NCBI RefSeq assembly: GCF_013260645.1
Contig: NZ_CP053921.1
Location: 930,001 to 994,000 of the forward strand
Length of the DNA: 64,000 bases
Source: Erythrobacter mangrovi
Lineage (GTDB): Bacteria > Pseudomonadota > Alphaproteobacteria > Sphingomonadales > Sphingomonadaceae
Direction of reading: 5' to 3'
Shown: positions 58,044 to 64,000 of the stretch, in pieces
How positions within the stretch are numbered: position 1 is the stretch's first letter
Layout of the letters: each line of letters begins with the position of its first letter
The notes under the pieces: generated by a model
Seen by the model: only the letters and a program-made list of their open reading frames with translations
What the model was told of the DNA's origin: nothing
The model's database searches: none
Made by a program: the position numbers and the translations under genes

Positions 58044-59699
58044 CTAGGCAAGCCGGTTGCTGCCGGCCAGCGTGGTGATGCGCTTGGTGCCGGCCAGACC
58101 TGCGCCCTTTTCGTGCACGCTGGTGAGGAAGCGATACTCGCTGGTCGCACTGCCCGGACGCAGTTCGACCGCCATGTAGCCGCGCTGTGAGGCGTCCATC
58201 CACTTGAGCTGCGAATTGCCCTCCACCGTGCTGCGCACAAGCGTTTCGGCCGGAATTTGCGGGAGACTGCTTTCGAGGCCGGGCGACGCCACCGACTGGA
58301 CACCGAATTCGATGCCCACGGGAGCGCCGTCGAGGTCGAGGTCGAAGGCCCAGGCATTGTGCGTATCGCCCGCCAGGCTGATGAGGTTGGCATCGGCTGT
58401 CAGGGCTGCTTCGAACACCCGCGCGCGCGCAGCGGGGTAGCCATCCCATGCATCCATATTGAACGGCACGCCTTCGGCCCCTGCCATCGCGCCCGAAAGG
58501 ACACGGCGGCGGACATAATCGGGCACGTCCTTGGGTAAGGCCTCGGCAATCGTCGGCGAAGATACGATCCGCCCCATCAGCACCTGCTGCACCAGCACCT
58601 GCCAGGTCTTGCCGGCCCCCTTGGATCGCTTGAAGCCTTCGACCAGCCAGGCCTGCTGGTCCGCGCCGATCATCTCGCGCGAGGAATCGAGCCAGGCGCC
58701 ATCGCGAAAGGCTGCGAGCGCGGCCCTGGACTTGTCCGGGTCGCCGCCACCGCTCGACAGGATCTCGGCAAGGCTGAACTGCTTGGCGCGCCCGGTAAGG
58801 CGCGTCTCCAACCGGAAGAGTGTGGCGAGGTCCCCGATCTCATAGGAGGCCCAGTTCTCATCGGAGACGGGCATCCATTCACGATAGGCCTTCATTGCGG
58901 CTGACTTTCGAGCACCCCAATCGCCCTCGGTCTCGGACTGGTGGTTCTCGGCGCCATCCTTCCACGAATCGTTTGCGCTTTCGTGATCGTCCCATACCGA
59001 GATCATCGGATAGAGTTGGTGCAGGCGGCGCAGATCCGGGTCTCGGCGATAGGCTGCATAACGCTCGCGATAATCCGCCAGCGCAACCAGCTCCTGCGCC
59101 GGCCAGATGCTGCGGCCGTGCACGGTCTGGGCAGCCGACGGGTAGGTGCCGCTCGGATACTCATAGAGATAGTCGCCGAGATGCAGCGCACAGTCGAACT
59201 CGTCGGCAGCAGCAGCATGCGCATAGGCATTGAACCAGCCGAAGCCGATATTCGAGCAGCTGAACACCGCCATGCGGAAGCGTTCGGTTGGTCCTTCGGG
59301 CAGCGTCTTGGTGCGCCCGACATCGGACACCGAGCCATCAGGCGCGACGAAGCGATAGTAATACCAGGTTCCAGGGGTCAGGCCTTCGGCCCAGTCCTTG
59401 GTGCACCAGTCATTCTCGGGCTGCGCCGAAGCACTGCCCGCCGCCACGGTGTTGGTGAAATCGCTGGTTCCCGAGACCTGCCATTCGAGCGTGGTGGATT
59501 GGCTCGCAACGTAGCGGGTCCAAAGCAGCACCCTGCCACTTCCCGGCTCACCACTGGCGACGCCATGCGTGAACCCCGCTTCGCTGTGGGCAGCCAAGGG
59601 CGCGGTAAGGAGGCCACCCCCCAGCAGGCCGCCCTTCAGTAGGGTTCGACGATCAACGGCGGGCAGGCGCGGGGCTTGCGGTGGCTCGGTTGCGGTCAT
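58044..59699 (-). CDS. PhoD-type alkaline phosphatase, Tat-exported
   Basis: A 551-residue metallophosphatase of the PhoD family with a Tat-type signal (DRRTLLKGG followed by a hydrophobic stretch). Metal-binding blocks are visible as FSCSNIGFGWFNAY, LHLGDYLYEY, WDDHESAND and LAGDTHNAWAFDLD. It should hydrolyse phosphodiesters or phosphomonoesters outside the cytoplasm, typically under phosphate limitation. Its promoter lies in the gap shared with the small membrane-protein operon. I could not find a clear Pho box. Confidence 0.92.
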   Translation of the reverse strand: MTATEPPQAPRLPAVDRRTLLKGGLLGGGLLTAPLAAHSEAGFTHGVASGEPGSGRVLLWTRYVASQSTTLEWQVSGTSDFTNTVAAGSASAQPENDWCTKDWAEGLTPGTWYYYRFVAPDGSVSDVGRTKTLPEGPTERFRMAVFSCSNIGFGWFNAYAHAAAADEFDCALHLGDYLYEYPSGTYPSAAQTVHGRSIWPAQELVALADYRERYAAYRRDPDLRRLHQLYPMISVWDDHESANDSWKDGAENHQSETEGDWGARKSAAMKAYREWMPVSDENWASYEIGDLATLFRLETRLTGRAKQFSLAEILSSGGGDPDKSRAALAAFRDGAWLDSSREMIGADQQAWLVEGFKRSKGAGKTWQVLVQQVLMGRIVSSPTIAEALPKDVPDYVRRRVLSGAMAGAEGVPFNMDAWDGYPAARARVFEAALTADANLISLAGDTHNAWAFDLDLDGAPVGIEFGVQSVASPGLESSLPQIPAETLVRSTVEGNSQLKWMDASQRGYMAVELRPGSATSEYRFLTSVHEKGAGLAGTKRITTLAGSNRLA

Positions 59700-59791
59700 G
59701 TAGGCGTCTCCTTCTCGGCGGAGATGCCTGCTCCCGATGACAGGGGAAAGACAAGCGCAAACATGCCGGAGGAAAGCACACTGTGCGTTTA

Positions 59792-59807
59792 GTCAAGTTT
59801 ACTTGAC
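59792..59807. promoter_or_regulatory. Palindrome containing divergent -35 boxes
   Basis: GTCAAGT-TT-ACTTGAC is a perfect 7-bp dyad with a 2-bp spacer. Its right arm gives TTGACA (59803-59808) on the plus strand and its left arm gives TTGACT on the minus strand (59796-59791), two -35-like hexamers facing away from each other. A repressor on this site would control both PhoD and the membrane-protein/XRE operon. The adjacent XRE protein is the natural candidate. Confidence 0.6.
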
Positions 59808-59860
59808 AATTCACGAATCAAATGACAAACATCCTTTACATCGAGAAAAGGAGATTTGTC

Positions 59861-60034
59861 ATGACCACCACCCAGAAGGCTGTCGCATTGGCCGCCCTGA
59901 TGATCGGCATCGCCGTGCTTGCAGTTTTCGAGATTATTCCCGAACAGTTTGCCCAGTTCGGGCCCATGGCCTTGCTGGCCATGTTCCCGGGGATCTGGCT
60001 TGGCAGGTCCAGCCGCTGCGCCAGGGGTTGCTGA
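59861..60034 (+). CDS. Small membrane protein of the XRE-linked operon (first)
   Basis: A 57-residue protein beginning MTTTQKAVALAAL with two closely spaced hydrophobic helices (about residues 7-24 and 31-47) and a short basic end RSSRCARGC. ATG 59861 has an excellent AAAAGGAGA ribosome-binding site. The next gene begins 1 bp beyond its stop. It resembles no family I can name. Its tight linkage to a larger membrane protein and a small XRE regulator suggests a joint regulated unit. Confidence 0.65.
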   Translation: MTTTQKAVALAALMIGIAVLAVFEIIPEQFAQFGPMALLAMFPGIWLGRSSRCARGC

Positions 60035-60035
60035 G

Positions 60036-60452
60036 ATGGCGAGCAAACCGACCGCCAAGATGCGCTACCTGCGCACGCATATCGCCCTCTCGGTGCTCTA
60101 TCTGGCGTTGGTCGCGCTCGCCTCATACTTCGTTCCCGACGATGCCGCGCCGACGCCGGGGGTAATCCTGTGGGGGCTGCTTCCCGGACTCGTGATCGTC
60201 GGGTGGATCTGGAACATGGGTCGCTACCTGCTCGAGATGGAAGACGAGTATCTGCGCATGCTCGAGACGCGCAAGGCACTCATCGCCACCGGGCTCACCC
60301 TGGCGATATGCGGTGGCTGGGGCCTGGTCGAGCTTTTCGCACAAGTGCCGCGCCTGCCGATGTTCTTTGTCTTCCCGATCTGGTGCCTTGGCCTCGCCGT
60401 TGGCGAGATCGCCAATAAGGTCACTTCGGGTAGCGACGGAGGCTGCTCGTGA
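60036..60452 (+). CDS. Four-helix membrane protein of the XRE-linked operon (second)
   Basis: A 138-residue integral membrane protein with four hydrophobic segments (about residues 17-33, 43-59, 84-102 and 108-124) and a conserved-looking cytoplasmic loop (EMEDEYLRMLETRKALI). The arrangement is common for small membrane genes placed directly before an HTH XRE regulator gene, whose function is generally unknown. Its TGA overlaps the GTG start of that regulator (GTGA, 60449-60452). No enzymatic motif is visible. Confidence 0.7.
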   Translation: MASKPTAKMRYLRTHIALSVLYLALVALASYFVPDDAAPTPGVILWGLLPGLVIVGWIWNMGRYLLEMEDEYLRMLETRKALIATGLTLAICGGWGLVELFAQVPRLPMFFVFPIWCLGLAVGEIANKVTSGSDGGCS

Positions 60453-60640
60453 GGAATCGCCTCAAGGTCCTGCGCGCAGAGCGTGACTGGAGCCAACAGG
60501 ATCTGGCCGACCGGCTCGAGGTCAGTCGCCAGAGCGTCAACGCGATCGAGACGGGACGGTACGACCCGTCGCTGCCCCTGGCTTTCCGCATCGCGGATAC
60601 TTTCTCCCTCCCGATCGAAGAGATCTTCTTGCGCGATTAG
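60449..60640 (+). CDS. Small XRE-family HTH transcriptional regulator
   Basis: A 63-residue single-domain Cro/CI-type DNA-binding protein. The HTH is at about residues 14-40 (SQQDLADRLEVSRQSVNAIETGRY) and the end SLPIEEIFLRD is typical for this class. The start is a GTG overlapping the previous stop. It is the last gene of the two-membrane-protein unit. Autoregulation through the palindrome at 59792-59807 is likely but inferred. Regulators of this size commonly bind dyads of about 16 bp. Confidence 0.88.
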   Translation: MRNRLKVLRAERDWSQQDLADRLEVSRQSVNAIETGRYDPSLPLAFRIADTFSLPIEEIFLRD

Positions 60641-60839
60641 GCGCACTTCTTGATCAGGCCATGCCTGGCTGCGCAGTCAAATTCGCGGTTTTCCTTGATA
60701 AATTTCCTGTCCTGGAAGTCGCGCTGCAACAACCAAAGCCTCTTGTTCAAATCTACTGTCATAACCCGATCCGCGATTGACATTGTCCTTTCGATCCAAG
60801 AGCATCAACGCTTCGGGATCGAGAGGACTTTTCCTTATC

Positions 60840-61931
60840 ATGCATGACAGTTTCCATCACGAAGGCGGGGAAAGCGCCTTCGTGTTCACGGGCAACTGGC
60901 GCGAATTCGCTCCAATCGCTTTCACGAATCTTCTGCTTACGATCGTGACGCTGGGAATTTACCGCTTCTGGGCTACCGCTCGCGAGCGGCGCTACCTCTG
61001 GTCGCAAACCCGCTTCGTCGACGAGACCCTCGAATGGTCGGGCACGGGCAAGGAACTGTTCCTCGGCTTCGTGATGGTCTTGCTGCTGTTTGCCCTTCCC
61101 TATTTCGTGCTGACCTTCGTGGCGCAGGCGCTGATCGCACGGGGGCAGGAGGCGCTTGGCGGCGCACTTATCCTGGTCGCCTTCGTCATGATCTTCTACC
61201 TTGGCGGCGTCGCCCGCTTCCGCGCCTTGCGCTATCGCCTGTCGCGCACCCATTGGCGCGGCATTCGCGGCGGCAGCGACGACCAGGGCCTGGTCTTCGC
61301 GCTGTCCTATATGTGGAAGACCGTGGTCGGCTGGATCCCCGCGGGCCTGCTGATCCCCTGGTCGATGACGAGCCTGTGGAACGAGCGCTGGCGGAAGATG
61401 AGCTTCGGCCCCTTCGCCTTCGAATCGGATGCCGATCCAGGCGAAGTCTTCGCGCGCTTCCTGCTGTTCTACCTTGCGCCCTTCATCATGTTCGGTGCGG
61501 GGGTGGTCCTGGCGGTCATGGGCGTCGCCGCAGGGTTTAGCGAAGGGCAGACTACGGGTGCGATGGAGACGATCGTCCTCGGCATCTTCGGCGCATTCCT
61601 GTTCTTCTACCTCGGCCTGGGCCTGATCGCCGTTGCCTTCTACGCCAAGTTCTATCGCGTCGCGATCGGTGCACTGCGCTGGCGCAACCTCGAGTTCGAA
61701 TTCAATGCCAGCACCAAGGAATGGGTCAAGCTGCTGCTGGTCGACGTGGTCCTTGTCGTGTTCACGTTCGGCATAGGCGCCATCTTCCTGTCATACCGCC
61801 ACTGGAAGTTCTTCGTCACCCACCTCGAAGCCCAGGGCGAGATCCTGCTGGACGAGCTGACCCAGTCGACAACGACCATGGCGAAGCACGGCGAGGGGCT
61901 GCTCGACGCATTCGACGTCGGCGCGTTCTAG
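60840..61931 (+). CDS. DUF898 family membrane protein (YjgN-like)
   Basis: A 363-residue polytopic inner-membrane protein. The N-terminal FVFTGNWREFAPIAFTNLLLTIVTLGIYRFWATARERRYLWSQTRF block is the DUF898/YjgN signature, and related blocks recur in the second half (FYAKFYRVAIGALRWRNLEFEF). About six to eight transmembrane helices are visible. ATG 60840 is chosen because it precedes the conserved block. It is followed 4 bp later by an M48 metalloprotease gene, an association seen widely, so the two probably work together in the membrane. Function unknown. Confidence 0.88.
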   Translation: MHDSFHHEGGESAFVFTGNWREFAPIAFTNLLLTIVTLGIYRFWATARERRYLWSQTRFVDETLEWSGTGKELFLGFVMVLLLFALPYFVLTFVAQALIARGQEALGGALILVAFVMIFYLGGVARFRALRYRLSRTHWRGIRGGSDDQGLVFALSYMWKTVVGWIPAGLLIPWSMTSLWNERWRKMSFGPFAFESDADPGEVFARFLLFYLAPFIMFGAGVVLAVMGVAAGFSEGQTTGAMETIVLGIFGAFLFFYLGLGLIAVAFYAKFYRVAIGALRWRNLEFEFNASTKEWVKLLLVDVVLVVFTFGIGAIFLSYRHWKFFVTHLEAQGEILLDELTQSTTTMAKHGEGLLDAFDVGAF

Positions 61932-61935
61932 GATC

Positions 61936-63012
61936 ATGGACGAAAGCTTCTCTGTCCCTGCCAGCTGGTACGATGGGCACAACGCGTTGCGCCACCACGG
62001 CACGGCGCGCTGGGACGGGCGCGACACGCTTTACCTCGAAGCCGCTACATCGCGCCTCGATGTGCCACTGACCGAACTGCGCTTCGGCGAAGTCCGGGGG
62101 GAATCGCGCACCTATCGGCGTGCGGGTGAAGACGGATTTCGCCTCACCCTGCCAATCGACATGCCTGCCGGACTGGCCGTCCGTTTGCCGGGAAAGAGCG
62201 AGTACGGGGCCTGGATCGACCGACTAGGCCTGGGCCGGGCCGCGGCCATATTTGCCGTCGCCAGCGCGGCAGCGGTGACGCTTTTCCTGACCGCGCCCGA
62301 CTGGCTCGGCCCGCGTGTACCCGAAAGCTGGGAACGCAAGATCGGTGAAGCGATGGTTGGCGATCTGGGTGGCCGGATCTGTCACACGCCCGCTGGCGAC
62401 GCGGCGTTGAACAAGCTGCTCGCCAAGGTCGATCCGGGGGCGGTCAAGGTTCGCGCCGGGGTCGCCAATATCGACATGATCAATGCCGTCGCGCTTCCCG
62501 GCGGGCAGGTGTTGCTGTTCGACGGGATCATCCAGCAGGCCGAGAGCCCCGAAGAACTCGCTGGCGTGCTGGGCCACGAGGTGGGCCATGTACGCGAACG
62601 CCACGTAATGACCGCCTTGCTGCGCCAGTTCGGACTTTCGGTCCTGCTCGCGGGGGCTAATTCGGGCGTGGGAAATACCGCAGCCGGCATCGCTTCGATG
62701 GGCTATTCGCGCGACGCCGAGCGCGAGGCTGACGCCTATGCGCGTTCCAGCATGGCAAGCAGTCACGTCTCACCGGTGGCCACCGCCGGCTTCTTCGAAC
62801 GCATGGCCGAGAGAAGCGGCGAGGGCAAAGAGGACAATGCGGTGATCGGCTGGCTCGCCAGCCACCCTGCAGCGCTTGAACGGGCCAAGGCTTTCCGAGC
62901 CGCGGCGAAGAAGGGCGCGGACTACCGACCGGTGCTGAGCGACCGGGAATTCGCCGCGCTGAAGTCGATGTGCAAGGACGATAAGGACGTCGAACCGTTC
63001 GACCTGTTCTGA
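61936..63012 (+). CDS. M48 family metallopeptidase, membrane-associated
   Basis: A 358-residue zinc peptidase with the catalytic HEVGH at residues 214-218 (H214, E215, H218) and the third ligand E264 in EREADAYA. One transmembrane segment lies near 100-120 and the N-terminal part (about 1-90) contains GWxxx-type repeats unrelated to the protease. This N-terminal cytoplasmic/linker arrangement with DUF898 upstream is a recurring pair. It should cleave or process membrane or envelope proteins; the targets are unknown. It begins 4 bp after the DUF898 stop. Confidence 0.9.
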   Translation: MDESFSVPASWYDGHNALRHHGTARWDGRDTLYLEAATSRLDVPLTELRFGEVRGESRTYRRAGEDGFRLTLPIDMPAGLAVRLPGKSEYGAWIDRLGLGRAAAIFAVASAAAVTLFLTAPDWLGPRVPESWERKIGEAMVGDLGGRICHTPAGDAALNKLLAKVDPGAVKVRAGVANIDMINAVALPGGQVLLFDGIIQQAESPEELAGVLGHEVGHVRERHVMTALLRQFGLSVLLAGANSGVGNTAAGIASMGYSRDAEREADAYARSSMASSHVSPVATAGFFERMAERSGEGKEDNAVIGWLASHPAALERAKAFRAAAKKGADYRPVLSDREFAALKSMCKDDKDVEPFDLF

Positions 63013-63060
63013 CCCGCGCCCCCTTGCAATTGCGGACCCGACCCTCGACAGCGTGACGCC

Positions 63061-63804
63061 ATGAGCGAAGTGCAGTTCCACAGCCTGCGCGACGGACGAA
63101 GCATAGCCTATCGCTTCACCCCCGGCCGCGGACCCACGCTGGTATTCCTTCCCGGCTACATGTCCGACATGGCGGGCGGCAAGGCGACTGCCCTGTTCGC
63201 CGACGCGCAGGAACGCGGCCAGGCCTGCCTGCTGCTCGACTATTCGGGCTGCGGTCTCAGTTCGGGCAGCTTCGCCGATGGCAAGCTGTCACGCTGGCGG
63301 GACGAGGTGCTGGCGCTGATCGACGGGCTGGTCGAGGGACCGGTAGTCGTGATCGGTTCGTCGATGGGGGGATGGCTGATGCTGCTGGCAGCCCAGGCTC
63401 TCGGCGATCGGCTTGCTGGGCTTGTCGGCATCGCCGCAGCACCCGACTTCACCGAATGGGGCCGCAGCGCAGCCGACAAGGCGAAGTTCGCGGCAGGTGA
63501 AACCGTCTATGACGAAAACCCCTATGGGACCGACCCCACGCCAATGCATCCCGGCTTCTTCGCCGACGGGCAGGCGCTGCTGCAACTTGGCGGCACGATC
63601 CCCATCGACGTGCCGGTACGGTTGATTCACGGACAGCGTGACGCCGATGTGCCATGGGACATCAGCATTCAGCTTGCGCAGGCTTTGCGTTCGGGCACGG
63701 TACAGGTCACGCTGGTAAAGGATGGCGACCACCGCCTGTCGCGCGAGCAGGACATCGCCTTGCTACTGCGCATCGTCGCCGACCTTTCGGAGAGCCTCAC
63801 GTGA
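63061..63804 (+). CDS. Alpha/beta hydrolase
   Basis: A 247-residue alpha/beta-hydrolase with nucleophile S101 in IGSSMGGWL, an acidic residue in HGQRDADVPW, and catalytic histidine H227 in DGDHRLS. The first-strand HPG-like segment VFLPGYMSDMAGGKA is typical of the family. ATG 63061 begins 48 bp after the M48 stop, and the following gene overlaps its stop (GTGA). The substrate is unknown; a small-ester or peptide hydrolase role is possible. Confidence 0.9.
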   Translation: MSEVQFHSLRDGRSIAYRFTPGRGPTLVFLPGYMSDMAGGKATALFADAQERGQACLLLDYSGCGLSSGSFADGKLSRWRDEVLALIDGLVEGPVVVIGSSMGGWLMLLAAQALGDRLAGLVGIAAAPDFTEWGRSAADKAKFAAGETVYDENPYGTDPTPMHPGFFADGQALLQLGGTIPIDVPVRLIHGQRDADVPWDISIQLAQALRSGTVQVTLVKDGDHRLSREQDIALLLRIVADLSESLT

Positions 63805-64000
63805 TCGCTTCGCTTCTTGCCCTGCTGCTGATGCAGGTGGGTTTCGACCCCGCCCGCGGAGCGATCCCCGGCGTTCCAGACGAGTTGCGCGATCGCCCGC
63901 CGCGCGACACGGGCATCATTGCCGCTCCCGAAACGGCGCCCAGACCCCGCGAGGACTATCTGCGCCGTTGCCTCAACCTGGCCGCCAGCGAGCCGGAACA
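63801..64000 (+). CDS. Hypothetical exported protein, cut by window end
   Basis: The first 66 residues of a protein start at GTG 63801, overlapping the stop of the hydrolase (GTGA). A short hydrophobic N-terminus (IASLLALLLMQVG) is followed by a proline-rich region and DYLRRCLNLAASEPE. This looks like a signal peptide followed by a helical or repeat-containing part. The rest lies outside the window, so no family is assigned. Confidence 0.6.
   Translation, partial: MIASLLALLLMQVGFDPARGAIPGVPDELRDRPPRDTGIIAAPETAPRPREDYLRRCLNLAASEPE

Overview
The window is a GC-rich (about 63-65 % by eye), densely packed bacterial chromosome segment with short intergenic gaps, many ATGA/TGATG/GTGA stop-start overlaps and no rRNA, tRNA, CRISPR array, insertion sequence or phage gene that I could find. 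The gene set (LptC/LptA, LptE-holA-leuS, UppP, GltBD, GlnE, PHA depolymerase and acetoacetyl-CoA reductase, a LuxR-DUF4019 regulator, exosortase-A-associated remnants, DUF3576, GlsB-type membrane protein) points to an alphaproteobacterium of the Sphingomonadales, most likely the Erythrobacter/Altererythrobacter group. That placement is inference from protein style and gene order, not from a phylogenetic marker.

Layout. 15-2101: thiolase plus HotDog dehydratase. 2257-4424: STAS-like protein, PPK2, phenylalanine hydroxylase ending at a strong terminator. 4501-7894 (minus): acidic small lipoprotein, GlsB-type membrane protein, UppP, MsbA-like ABC exporter. 8056-9294: intracellular PHA depolymerase with a TTG start and an operator-like palindrome upstream. 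9334-11602 (minus): second thiolase/dehydratase cassette. 11712-13988: a decayed exosortase-A-associated polysaccharide locus. 14011-21266: acidic membrane protein and gltB-gltD. 21268-25225: enoyl-CoA hydratase, SDR, serine hydrolase, uracil-DNA glycosylase. 25307-28332: rnd-lptC-lptA-nucleotidyltransferase. 28333-32890 (minus): DUF3576-leuS-lptE-holA. 33235-34854: secreted hypothetical and phaB. 34895-39482: membrane-tethered LuxR/DUF4019 regulator, RHH protein, small membrane protein, methyltransferase, murA, galU. 39541-41900 (minus): YqiJ-like protein and flotillin. 42338-42763: a lower-GC DUF4259-like gene. 42824-46506 (minus): acyl-CoA synthetase-P450 pair and an M23 peptidase. 46648-50584 (minus): glnE-bcp-ferritin-like. 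50687-54380: M28 peptidase, agmatine deiminase family protein, DUF1223. 54377-57129 (minus): TauE/SafE and thrS. 57426-64000: GST, PhoD (minus), two small membrane proteins with an XRE regulator, then DUF898-M48-alpha/beta hydrolase and a gene cut by the window end.

Functionally the segment is dominated by cell-envelope construction (UppP, MurA, GalU, LptC/A/E, M23, flotillin/YqiJ), acyl-CoA metabolism and PHA turnover (two thiolases, two HotDog dehydratases, enoyl-CoA hydratase, PhaB, PhaZ, acyl-CoA synthetase with P450), and nitrogen assimilation (GltBD, GlnE). I see no convincing new multi-gene defence or mobile system. The most interesting signals are the decayed exosortase-A locus, two genes in which a TAG sits where a tryptophan codon is expected, a palindrome formed from two divergent -35 boxes in front of a small membrane-protein/XRE operon, a palindrome in front of phaZ, and the absence of lptB after lptA, where an orphan nucleotidyltransferase gene sits instead.
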